Shown here in pieces: positions 20,040 through 30,204 of a stretch of 31,570 nt of DNA. Each line of letters begins with the position of its first letter. Position 1 is the stretch's first letter. The notes beneath the pieces are model-generated. The model did not search any database. It saw nothing but the letters and a program-made list of their open reading frames with translations, and was not told the origin of the DNA. The DNA comes from Cylindrobasidium torrendii FP15055 ss-10 (taxonomy: Eukaryota > Basidiomycota > Agaricomycetes > Agaricales > Physalacriaceae). Location: assembly GCA_000934385.1 (NCBI GenBank), contig KN880704.1, positions 1-31,570 of the forward strand. Direction: 5' to 3'. The translations under genes and the position numbers were made by a program.

Positions 20040-20739
20040 TGTGAGTTTCAAAGCGTAGGTGGTGGTAAGAAGACAGGTTATCCACGTGTGACCGATCACG
20101 CTCAAAGAAAGCAAGATGCAAAAGTACACCTCTCGCCGCGATTTTGGTATTTTATTCAAGGTATGCTACGTATAGGTAGTTCAAATAATATTCGGTGTAC
20201 TGTAAGCATATTTTCTATCCTGATGATCATTTCAAGCTCGTCCAGCTAGCCATCGAGACCACGCTCAGCTTGTGACCGAGCCGGAGTGCTTGTTGTAGGG
20301 AGGTCAACATGACCCAGGATCCAGCGAGTCGGCATAAGGCATTTCCATATCGCTGCATTGATTTGCTCTGGCCAGGTGTACAAGCCCAAGGAAACAAATA
20401 ATTGTGCGATGGAATTAAATAGGCGAGTTCGGCAATGTCCGTGATGAGATGACGTAAGCACTCTTGCAAGGCCTTAACGTCCTTAACTTCAATGGTCGGG
20501 CAATGTTACTCAAAAGCTTCTCGCATACGCAAATACTGACAGTTCTCAATCATGCTGTAGCTCGATTCGCCGCTGCTGTCACTTGCGCTCGGCGATGCAT
20601 GAAGGTATTGGCAATCCTACTTGGCATATCACCTGGAACTTGAGCTTGAGGCGCTTTCAATCGCGCGGTGTTCCCAGAGAGCCGTTCCCGAAGGACATAG
20701 AACACTGTGCATCTAACTTCAACGTTCAACGCCTAAAAC
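20040..20739. other. Intergenic DNA between the membrane-protein gene and the four-copy array
   Basis: About 700 bp, holding the promoter of the membrane-protein gene. An 80-codon minus frame at 20227-20469 (LRHLITDIAELAYLIPSHNY) looks mildly protein-like and might be a gene remnant, but it has no ATG-led exon partner. Confidence 0.45.
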
Positions 20740-21049
20740 AACGCGCGGCGACAAGTCGCAGCAGTGTCTACAAAATACGCGACATGGGGTGCGCTCGCTA
20801 GTATATATAGATGTTCAGTGGAACAACAAAACGCGCGCTTTTCAGGGTGATATACGAATCACTTCCTGGCAGACACTTGGCGTGCGAGCTCTGCAATATC
20901 ATGCACGAGTTCTATATATCCGTCCCAACGTTCCACCAAACCTGTCCGTCAAGCGAACGGCTCAGCATGCTGCAGGAGTACAACTCAACCGCGAACACAG
21001 AGCCGCTAGTGCGCCCTAAAGAGTGGGAATAACACCATCTTCACCGGTT

Positions 21050-22316
21050 TTAGTATAGTCGGCGGACTTTCACGGGGCGGATTAGAGGAGGGCGCTGCGT
21101 TGTCTTGCTTTTGCAAGGCTTCGCTGGGGGAACAGGACGACTCCGTGCGCGGTCGATATCGCTAATAAGCTTGGTGTATGTCTTTCGAACGACCTTGTCC
21201 GCCGCCTCCGCCGCCCGCTGCTTCAGCACAAGGAGCCACTGGTCCCCACACCCGCCATCCTGAGCGTGTACACTGGCCGGTTCTTTGTCTCCGTAAGGAG
21301 GAGCCATCTCGACGTCTACAAGCGTCCGTGAACCACTGGAGTGTGCGTCTGTTGCACTCTCTCGCCATGCTGTGATACCAGGAAGGTCGCAGTATGGGCG
21401 GTCGACAGAAACAGCGGTCCAGTCGTCCGAATCAACCTCACTACGCGCGCGTTTGCGCGCAGTGGGGAGCTCCGGGACACCGAGTTCTTGGGGTGTGTAG
21501 GGCATATGGCGCCGTGGAAAGTCTCCCAGGGCGCGACCGCCGTGATAGAAGAAGTCCAAAGGGATACGGTTGTGGTTATAAGTTCGGCCCAACCTGAATG
21601 AAGATAAGACGCGATCGTTGCCTCCGTAATGCATGGCGGTGGTAACAACGGAAGACTTTGCAGTCTGTATGGCCCAGAAGCAAGGGTGAAGCGTGGATGC
21701 AATCTTCGGCATGCAGGTGTAGGGCGCGTCATGTCCGGTGATTTGACCAGTGGTCGAGTTTCGAACAAATATTCTTTCTTTAAAGCCAAGGTAGACGAAA
21801 CGGTACTCTTACAGTCCTAGAGGGAATTCCTGATGACGTGAGTGTTGTTGAGTAAAATCAAGTGGGAGACCATACCTTTTCGAAGGTCGAGCGTTTCTCA
21901 AGTTGAGCTTCGAGGTTTCGCGTTGCTAAACGCTGCAGCCTCTGAACCGTAGCCTTGGTTTTCTTCGGGAACAAGAATAATCGGGCATCCTCGACCGCGC
22001 TGGTCAGCAATCCCGCAAAGTCTTTTTGGCCTGGTACAAATGAGTAACTATGGTCACTATGCAGGCAATATCATCGCGTACATTTTATGATGTTCAGTTC
22101 GGAAGTTAAATACCTTTCTGAGTCTCCACGTTCCATTCCGTTGAAAAATTCAAGCCTATCCAGCTAGTTTACCATCAGGAGGGGGCCGAGGCGTTGTCGA
22201 TACATGCTCACAAGTCTGTCATCACTGTCGGAAGGCTGAAAATACTGTAATTCGAGGACTGGAGAGTTGAAGTCCCCTGAAATGCTAAAGCAATCGAGAG
22301 GTAGAGATGGATTCAT
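21050..22316 (-). pseudogene. Array copy 1, interrupted by an in-frame stop
   Basis: Exons 22316-22212, 22163-22082, 22030-21876 and 21829-21050 have the same lengths and phases as the other copies. Exon 4 contains TAA at 21811-21809, seven codons in, where the other copies have TAC (Tyr) in GVYEYRF / GMYEYRF. Downstream the frame is fully open to the shared end KVRRLY. Truncation there would remove about two thirds of the protein. The long intact frame after the stop indicates a recent event, a sequencing error or an alternative isoform. The start reads MNPSLPLDCFSISGDFNSPV. Confidence 0.8.
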
Positions 22317-22389
22317 GTAGGTCCTCGTGGTGGGAAGGCAAGTGGACATGTAGTGATCGAACAATTACGACCGACTTGGCTTGCGGAAC

Positions 22390-22401
22390 GATCACATGAT
22401 C
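22390..22401. promoter_or_regulatory. Promoter element GATCACATGATC of array copy 1
   Basis: A near-palindromic 12-mer with a CACATG core, 74 bp before the ATG of copy 1 and preceded by TTGCGGAAC. The same word stands before copies 2 and 3, and its near-complement before copy 4. Confidence 0.6.
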
Positions 22402-22840
22402 AGGACAACAATCTTGTCCAAGGCTATGAGTCAACAATGAAACTCAACAATTATAGGCGGAGCTAGGTAATGTACACATAACTTAACTTCAACGCCTCTA
22501 GCCCTTGATCTATGACTGTCCCTAATCCTAACATAAACGCGCGGCGACTGAGTCAAGCCATAGTGCTACTACATATCTATAGATACGCGACGTGGGATGT
22601 GCTCGATAGCATCTACGTGTTCTAGTGAAGTAACAGGAGGCGCTTATCTGGGTCATGGACGGATATCCCAGGCAGAAACTCGGCGTGCGAGCTCTGGATA
22701 TCATGCACAACTCCCAAAGACCCAACGTCGCACCGGCCCTTCCATCCTGCGAATAGCCCAGCATTCGGCAGCAGTACAAGTTAACTGCGAGCACGAAGTA
22801 TCTAGCGCCTCGAAAGTGAGAACATCCACCTTGGCGAGAA

Positions 22841-24112
22841 CTAGTACAGTCGGCGAACTTTCACAGGGAGAATCATGGCCGGGCGCTGGGTTGTCTTGGT
22901 CGCGGTCGTGCAATGTTTTTCTGGCGGGACAGGGCGGCTCCGAGCACGGTTAATATCGCGGATGAGCTTGGTGTAGGTTCGGCGGACAGCCTGGTCTGAT
23001 CCCTCCTTGGCCCGCCGCTGGAGCACAAGAAGCCACTGGTCTTCGCATCCGCCATTCTGAACAAGTGCGCTGGCAGGTTCTTTGCTTCCAGAGGGAGGAG
23101 CCATCTCTACATCCAGGAGCGTCCGTGAACCACTGGAGTGTGTGTCGGTTGTATTTTCTCGCCAGGCTGTGATACTAGGAAGATCACAAAATGGGTACTC
23201 GACAGAGACAGCTGTCCAGTCGTCCGAGTCGAGCTCGCTGCAAGCGCGTTTGCGTGAGGTAGGAAGTTCCGGGACTCCGAGCTCTTTGGGAGTGTAAGGC
23301 ATGCGCCGGCCTGGGAAGTCGCCAAGTGCGCGACCGCCGTGATAGAAGAAGTCGATGGGAATGCGTTTATTGCATGTCATGCCCAGCGTGAAGGATGAAA
23401 AGACACGATTAGTGCCTCTGTGGAGCGAGGCGGCGGTCACCACAGAGATCGTTGCGGTTTGAATAGCCCAGAAGCAAGGGTTCAGGGTGGAAGTGATCTT
23501 TGGCATACAATTGTAGGGCGCGTCGTGCCCGATGATTTCGCCTGTGGTCGGGTCCCGGACGTATATTGTTTGCTTGAAGTCCAGATAGACGAATCGATAT
23601 CCGTACGGCCCGAGAGGGAATTTCTGGTAATGTTAGCAGTGAAAAACACAATTTGAGTATGGAAACGCACCTCATCGAATTTCAAGCGCTTCTCAATCTT
23701 AGCTTCGGAGTTGCGTGTCACGAGACGCTGAAGCCTTTGAACCGTAGCTTTGGTCCTTTTGAGAAATAGGAATAGCTTGGCGTCGTCAACCCCACTTGTC
23801 AGCAATGCTGCGAAGTCTGTTCGGCCTATCGAGAATGAGCAACTGCACCTGGGACAATCGCAATTGCCAATGCGTACATTTGATAGTGTTCAATTCCGAG
23901 GACATGTATTGCTCTGAATCTCCGCGCTGCATCCCATAGAAGTATTCGAGTTTGTCTAACTGTCCTATTGTCAGCAAGGGTAGGAGAAGGTGTTAATAGA
24001 AGCTCACAAGTCTGTCTCCACTAGCGGATGATTTGGCATATTGCAATTCGATAACGGGAGAGCTGAAATCTATCGAGAGGCTGAAGCAGTCAAGAGGCAA
24101 AGACGAGTTCAT
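22841..24112 (-). CDS. Array copy 2, unknown protein family (374 aa)
   Basis: Exons 24112-24008, 23959-23878, 23825-23671 and 23623-22841. The N-terminus is MNSSLPLDCFSLSIDFSSPV. Exon 3 encodes an amphipathic basic helix (KRTKATVQRLQRLVTRNSEA). Exon 4 has the family core: YRFVYLDFKQTIYVRDPTTG, CMPKITSTLNPCFWAIQTA and RIPIDFFYHGGRALGDFPGR. A nuclear-signal-like RKRACSELDSDDW and a basic C-terminus follow. This copy is the most diverged of the four in its C-terminal third (AKEGSDQAVRRTYTKLIRDI), yet the frame is intact. I recognise no domain; Cys in CMPK and PCFW and the conserved HGGR are candidates for functional residues. Confidence 0.85.
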
Positions 24113-24173
24113 TTCGGTCGTCGTGGTGGGCACTGGGAAGGGAGTGATCGATCAATTGGCTGGCTTGCGGAAC

Positions 24174-24185
24174 GATCACATGATC
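24174..24185. promoter_or_regulatory. Promoter element GATCACATGATC of array copy 2
   Basis: Identical to the copy 1 element, including the preceding TTGCGGAAC, 62 bp before the ATG. Confidence 0.6.
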
Positions 24186-24545
24186 AGTACACATTGATTC
24201 GTAGGAAAATCTCTCTCTAGCCCTTTTTCTATGACAATCTCTAGTCCTAATACAACGCGCGGCAACTGAGTCCAGTGCAATGTGCTACTACAGGCTACTA
24301 CATATCTACAGATACGCGATGTGGAGTGTACAGTGTGAGAGCAGGACGCGCTTGTCTGGGTCATAGACGAGCATCCCAGGCAGAAACTCGGTGTGCGAGC
24401 CCTGCGATATCATTCATGTCTCCCAAAGATCCATCCCACGAGCCGACCCTGCCATCCAACGATTCCAGCTCAGCGTGCCATAGGAGTACAACTCAACCGC
24501 AGACATAGAGTCTCTAGCGCGCCCTCCAGATTGAAGACAACAGAT

Positions 24546-25803
24546 TCAGTACAATCGGCGGACTTTCACACGGCGGATTAGAGCAGGGCGCTGTGTCGTC
24601 ATGGTTTTGCATGGCTTCGCTGGGGGAACGGGACGACTCCGTGCACGGTCGATATCACTGATCAGCTTGGTATAGGTCTTCCGCACGACCTTGTCCGCGG
24701 TCTCAGCGTTCCGCTGCTTGAGCACACGAAACCACTGGTCTTTGCATTCGCCATTGTCAACAAGTACACTGGCAGGTTCTTTGTCTTCAGCGGGTGGAGC
24801 CATCTCGACGTCTACAAGCGTCCATGAACCACTGGCCTGTGCGTCTGTGGCACTCTCTCGCCATGATATGATACCAGGAAGGTCGCAGTACGGGTGATCG
24901 ACAGAGACAGCTGTCCAGTCGTCCGAATCGACCTCGCTACGAGCGCGTTTGCGTGCCGTTGGCAGCTCCGGGACACCAAGTTCTTGTGGGGTGTAGGGCA
25001 TATGACGGCGTGGGAAGTCGCCTAGGGCGCGACCGTCATAATAAAAGAAATCGAGGGGAATACGCTTGTCGCATGTTCTACCCAACCAGAATGACGGAAA
25101 GACGTGGTCAGTGCCTCTGTAAAGCATGGCGGTGCCGGCCACATGAGATGTTGCGGTTTGTGCAGCCCAGAAGCAAGGATTGAGGGTGGACTTAATTTTT
25201 GGCATACAGCTGTAAGGCGCTTCATGTCCAGTGATTTGACCAGTCACGGGATTCCGCACGTAGATCGTGTGTGTGAAGTCAAGGTATACGAACCGATACT
25301 CGTACATTCCGGGAGGGAATTCCTGGTGACGTTAGTGTCGGAGAATGAAGTTTGAGTGGGAGAACATACCTTTCCGAACGTGGACCGATTCTCAAGTTCG
25401 GCTGTGGAGTTTCGCGTAGCTAATTGCTGGAGCTTTTCGAGCGTAGCCTTAGTCGCTCTTGGAAATAAGAAAAGACGGGCCTTGTCGACCGCGATGGTCA
25501 GCAGTGACGCAAAGTCTTTGCGGCCTGACATTGTTCAGGATGCAGTCACGAATTTTGCACTAGCACCTACATTTGATCATGTTTAATTTCGACGACAAGT
25601 AACTTTCCGAGTCTCCGCGATGCATTCCATAAAAATATTCGAGTTTGTCCAGCTCCCTAACCGTCAGAACGAACACGACATTACTGACACATACTCACAA
25701 GTTTGTCATCACTTTCAGATGGGTTGGCGTATTGCATTTCAATGGCTGGGGAGCTGAAGCCTCTCGAGAGACTGAAGCAGTCAAGAGGTAGAGATGATTT
25801 CAT
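24546..25803 (-). CDS. Array copy 3, unknown protein family (372 aa)
   Basis: Exons 25803-25699, 25652-25571, 25524-25370 and 25322-24546. The start is MKSSLPLDCFSLSRGFSSPA. The core in exon 4 reads YEYRFVYLDFTHTIYVRNPV, CMPKIKSTLNPCFWAAQTA and DFFYYDGRALGDFPRRHMPY. The usual HGGR is YDGR here, a change at an otherwise constant spot. RKRARSEVDSDDWTAVSV and the Lys/Arg/Pro-rich tail are as in the other copies. Intron 3 uses a gtatgt donor. No known function. Confidence 0.86.
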
Positions 25804-25866
25804 GTACGTCGTCGTGGTGAGAAGGCAAGTGGGAATCGTGAGCCACTGAGCGATCAGTTGCGGAAC

Positions 25867-25878
25867 GATCACATGATC
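25867..25878. promoter_or_regulatory. Promoter element GATCACATGATC of array copy 3
   Basis: Identical element, including the preceding TTGCGGAAC, 64 bp before the ATG. Confidence 0.6.
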
Positions 25879-26338
25879 AAACCAACAATCCTGGTTCTTG
25901 TCCACAGTGACACTGCACAGTCCAGGTCTGTGAGTCCTAGTCAACAGCAAACTCAGCAACCACTCTGATTTTTGTAGGCGAATCTATGTACTGTACACCT
26001 AAATTCAACACCTCAAGCCTTTTATTAGCTACCCATGTCTAGTTCTAACACAACGCGCGGCGACAAGCCGTAGTGCTACTACACATCTGCAGATACGCGA
26101 CGTGGGGCGTGCTCACTCGCACATGCATATTGAGTGCGATACTAGAACGCGTTTGCCTGGTTCATGGACGAATATCGGCGTACGAGCCCTGCGATATCAT
26201 GCACGAGTCCCAAAGACACATACCAACGTCGAGCCGACCCTTCCATCCAACAAACAGCGCGCCGCAGGAGTACAACTCAACCGCGAACACGATGCGTCTG
26301 GCGCCTCGATAGTGGGAATGACACCATCTTCACCGGGT

Positions 26339-27610
26339 TTAGTACAGTCGGCGGACTTTCACGGGGCGGATTAAAAGAGGGCGCTGCGTTGTCTTGGTTT
26401 TGCAAGGCTTCGCTGGGGGAACGGGACGACTCCGTGCGCGGTCGATATCGCTAATAAGCTTGGTGTATGTCTTGCGAACGACCTTGTCTGCCGCCTCCGC
26501 CGCCCGCTGCTCCAACACAAGGAGCCACTGGTCCCCACAGCCGCCATCCTGAGCGTGTACACTGGCCGGTTCTTTGTCTCCGTAAGGAGGAGGAGCCGTC
26601 TCTACATCCACGAGCGTCCGCGAGCCACTCGAGTGTGTGTCGGTGGCACTGTCTCGCCACGACGTGATACCAGGAAGGTCGCAGTATGGGAGGTCGACAG
26701 AAACAGCTGTCCAGTCGTCTGAATCGACCTCGCTGCGCGCGCGTTTTCGTGAGGTAGGAAGCTCTGGAACTCCAAGTTCCTGGGGAGTGTAAGGCAAATG
26801 ACGGCGTGGGAAGTCGCCGAGGGCGCGACCGCCATGGTAGAAGAAGTCGAGGGGGATACGGTTCTCATAAGTTGTGCCCAGCCTGAACGACGACAAGACG
26901 CGGTTGCTGCCTCGGTAATGCATGGCGGTAGTGGCAACATAGGTCGTCGCGGTTTGCGCAGCCCAAAAGCAGGGATTGAGCGTGGACATGACCTTCGGCA
27001 TGCAGGTGTAGGGTGCGTTATGTTCGGTAATTTCGCCAGTTACGGGATTCCGGACGTATATCGCTTGTTTGAAATCAAGGTAGACAAAGCGGTACTCGTA
27101 GACTCCGCGTGGAAATTTCTGGCAACGTCAATATCAATGTCATAGTACAAGTGCCAATAGCTATTGGAGACATACCTTTTCAAACATAGTCCGTTTCTCA
27201 AGTTTGGCTTCAGAGTTGCGCGTCGCCAGTCGCTGGAGCCTTTGAACCACAGCCTTGGTCTTCTTAGGGAACAAGAACAGAGGGGCTGCCCTGACCGCGC
27301 TGGTAAGCAATGCAGCGATATCCTTTCTGCCTAATAAGAATGAGCGATTGAATGCAGAGCAATCGGGGAGCGCACATTTGATGGTGTTTAGTTCGGAAGA
27401 TAAATAGTTTTCGGAATCTCCACGGTTCATTCCATTGAAATATTCAAGCCTATCCAGCTGCCTTGATGTGAGCAGCGGGACAAAGAATTGTTGATAGTTG
27501 CTCACCAGTCTGTCGTCGCTGTTAGAAGGATTCAGATATCGCAATTCGACGACCGGAGAGCTAAAGTCTCGGGAAAGGCTGAAGCATTCGAGAGGCAGAG
27601 ACGAATTCAT
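26339..27610 (-). CDS. Array copy 4, unknown protein family (373 aa)
   Basis: Exons 27610-27506, 27457-27376, 27330-27176 and 27118-26339. The start is MNSSLPLECFSLSRDFSSPV. Exon 2 carries LDRLEYFNGMNRGDSENYLS, and exon 3 LGRKDIAALL-like sequence begins at the splice as RKDIAALLTSAV. Exon 4 has YEYRFVYLDFKQAIYVRNPV, CMPKVMSTLNPCFWAAQTA and DFFYHGGRALGDFPRRHLPY, then RKRARSEVDSDDWTAVSV. The C-terminal third and 3' flank are closest to copy 1 at the opposite end of the array. The gene is divergent from the HNH-like gene 307 bp away. The family is unknown to me; a DNA- or RNA-associated nuclear role would fit the basic patches but is only inference. Confidence 0.87.
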
Positions 27611-27694
27611 TTTGGTCGTGGTGGTGGAAAGGCAACTTAGGGAATGAATTGATCGATCAATGACGAACACGAGTTCGCCGCCGGCATACAACAC

Positions 27695-27706
27695 GATCAT
27701 GTGATG
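27695..27706. promoter_or_regulatory. Promoter element GATCATGTGATG of array copy 4 (inverted form)
   Basis: The reverse-complement form of the element with one end mismatch, 85 bp before the ATG of copy 4. It lies between copy 4 and the divergent HNH-like gene, so it could serve both. Confidence 0.5.
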
Positions 27707-27838
27707 AGAACAACAATCTCGGACAACTTACAAGGCTGTGAAACAACCATCGACAATGATTATGAAGCGCAGTATCTTTGTTTGATTCTTGCCCTTCAGA
27801 TGTTTGTCGCGGTGCCAAAAAGCACATCCCAAATTCAC

Positions 27839-27845
27839 TATAAAA
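27839..27845 (+). promoter_or_regulatory. TATA box (TATAAAA) of the HNH-like gene
   Basis: A consensus TATA box 78 bp before the ATG at 27917. It supports that start over the in-frame ATG at 27800, which would lie upstream of transcription initiation. An ATG at 27852 opens only a short frame. Confidence 0.6.
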
Positions 27846-27916
27846 TCTCAACATGGCTTTATTTGAGTTCCCATCGCTATCGCTATTCCCACTGGAGCCC
27901 CCGAGCTGACAACACC

Positions 27917-29468
27917 ATGTCCCGGCGAGACCAGCCCCACCGCGCCGCTCATGTTCCTCCAGGTACCTACGCACCACCGCCCAACCCTCCAGTCGTTCGA
28001 TCCCGGGACAAAAAAGCCTACCACCCATCTGCCAACCCAAAGAAACGCGCAAAGCGAGTGAAAACTCCCGAGATACAAGATAAGAACACAGACTTTGATT
28101 CTTCATGCAGTAAGGATCGTCTGAAGATACGCGAAGGTCCCGATTGTGCCATCACACGCACTCCGGAGAACAAGGATATCTCTATCTTCCACATGGACTA
28201 TGTAACAAGGGCTCACTTTCTAGAGAAACATTGGCCAGAATGGATTGTAAGCAGTTTACACTGCTTCGATGATCTGAAAAATCCCTGACACAACCATGAC
28301 AGTATCATATTATTGCTTTTCTACTGAACATAGATGTCACCATGATTCACGTCAACTCGAGCTACCACTCTATCATGTGTACTTGTATATTCCTTTCCGA
28401 ATTTGATTTATTTACTAACAAATCCAACAAGTGTCTCGCTGGCTCCATATCGAGGTCGATGCTGGGAGGCTCCTCGTGCTTCCGATTTCCACAGATGCTG
28501 GAAAGTTGCTTCAGCACGTAAAGTCAGGTTCTAAAGTACCTTTTTTTGAGGTGAATCTCCTGACCATACCCGAGCGGCTACGTACTCAGAGCAGATGACA
28601 GCTTTTCCCTGAATATTCGCCAAATTCCTCTCGCCGCAAGACCCGATTCATGCTGGTTAGTCTGAACTACAAAGACCCCATCCATGTCAAGGGCGATCCA
28701 TCTCCTCATTTTTTCCCGTATTCCACGGTCGTGTTCGAGTCCTACCTAATCATGCCCGTTGTTGTGGTAAAATCAGGACTTGTTCTTCATCGCCTTGAAG
28801 TATTTTCCGATGACCCCTTGCTTGACGACTTTCCGGAAGACGTAAGCTCTGCAGACGAAACCGACGAAGAAGAATCAGACCAAGAATCAGATTCGGACGA
28901 AGACGGTGACCCAGCTGGATTGGACAAAGACGATGCCTCGGAGTCCAAGAGTTCAGATGGATCGGACGAAGAGCAGGATTCCGAAAATGGTGAAGTACTC
29001 GTGGAGTATGACACTGACGAATCAAGCGACGAGAACGAAGATGACTCGGACAGAGAACTCTCGGAAAATGAGGGTGATGACCAGCCTGCAGGTGCTGAGG
29101 ATGGAGAGGGCGAGCGTTCAGGATCAGACGAAGGCCTTAGCACAGACTCGGAGGACTTGAAGACGGCCGATTCAACCGATGTCCAACCCAGAGTTGTGGC
29201 GCCCAATGGGCCGACTTCTCTCAGTGTTGAAGGCTCCAACCAGGAGTCTATAAAGCCACAGAAGGATTCGGAAGCGAAAGGCCCGCATCTCCGTGAAGGT
29301 TGGACGACCGCGCAGTGTCGCGCGGCCCTTCTTACATACCTCGCTTTCAAGCACTGTCTTGGCTTAGTTGTTGTGCCAGAGAAGCACGCTTTCTTCGATC
29401 CAGAGGGAGAGGCTAACATGCCTACCATCTACCAGGCGTGGACTAGGTCCGGTGAGAGTTCGCACTGA
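27917..29468 (+). CDS. Degenerate HNH-endonuclease-like protein with long acidic region
   Basis: Exons 27917-28246, 28303-28378, 28432-28550 and 28602-29468 close in phase to 463 aa. Residues 20-50 are Pro-rich and basic. Residues 66-150 recall the HNH_2 pattern of mushroom HNH proteins: CAIT (Cys77-Thr80), a His in SIFHMD (His92), and SIMLSRWLHIEVDAGRLLVL, where Leu-His-x3-Asp-x-Gly (His141, Asp145, Gly147) matches the usual NG-x-L-x4-H-x2-FD-x-G end. The Gly after CxxT and the AAH motif are missing, so the enzyme may be inactive. A long Asp/Glu/Ser stretch follows, about residues 240-350 (ETDEEESDQESDSDEDGD). A final GWTTAQCRAALLTYLAFKHC segment ends the protein. The HNH call is tentative; an acidic chromatin-type protein is the alternative. 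Confidence 0.72.
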
Positions 29469-30204
29469 GTATATAGACTATGGTATCTCCCTCTTATATA
29501 ATGAGATCCATGTTTCTAAACAAAAAACTGTACCGAAACCCCAGCGTAGTAAATCATCGTCGAATTGAACACAAAAACGTTGCCCGACGACTTCGTCCAA
29601 CAACATCAATGGAAACATTAGCAATTCTAAGCCTGCCCGGAGCATGTGGAGAGCGATGCGCTTTTACAATGGAACTGTGGCCACATGCAGTGAAATTCGC
29701 GCCGATTTGGTATCAAGAGATAGCTTGCAATGCGCTGCTGTATGATGGCGCATCAACGTCGAGTCACAACAATAATGTACCTTCAAATGAGCTCGGGGAC
29801 TAACACCGTGAAAGATACACAAGCAGAGGCGTACGAGTGTTTCTCGTGACTGCGTCTATCGTCTCGAGACCCATACAAGACCCATACGCGGATGCGCTTT
29901 GTGCTACCGATATTATGAACGGACGACGCGATGACCCTGAGGCGGCGGTCCAGATAAATCGAGGATGGGGCCACCCGCTGGCCACTGGGCCCACAGCTCG
30001 TGATTTCGGCTTGAAAGGGGCACAAGGAGGGGACATTGCCTCCCAGAAGGTGATGTATACGGTACAACAAGCAGGTATTAGCATTACATGGTATTCATAC
30101 AACGAGAAAGAGAGTCGTTCGAGCAAGGAAGATACACTGGCCACTTTGAAGGCACAAACGCGTACGGACAAGAAAATGTCACAAGAAAGGAATGTGAACA
30201 GAGT
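29469..30204. other. Intergenic DNA between convergent genes
   Basis: About 740 bp. A 127-codon plus frame (29837-30220) and a 123-codon minus frame (29800-30171) overlap each other. Neither has an ATG with splice support or a recognisable domain. The minus frame could contain further 3' exons of the zinc-cluster gene, but I could not close one. Confidence 0.45.

Larger units (their letters stand above)
20740..27706. repeat. Array of four head-to-tail gene duplications, unit about 1.7-1.8 kb
   Basis: Four units, each with promoter, four-exon gene and 3' flank, are repeated in the same orientation; stop-to-stop spacing is 1791, 1705 and 1793 bp. Non-coding DNA is shared as well. An AACGCGCGGC(G/A)AC word occurs at 20740, 22536, 24254 and 26052, followed by a (A/C)GCGACGTGGG-like word in each flank. 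The array therefore grew by whole-unit duplication rather than by retroposition. Confidence 0.93.

Noticed and set aside
20227..20469. 80-codon minus frame with some protein-like character
   Set aside because: No ATG-led start, splice partners or recognisable domain; kept only as a remark on the intergenic region.
28906..29160. Overlapping frames inside the acidic exon of the HNH-like gene
   Set aside because: Shadows of an Asp/Glu/Ser-rich coding run; the spliced 463-aa frame explains the stretch.
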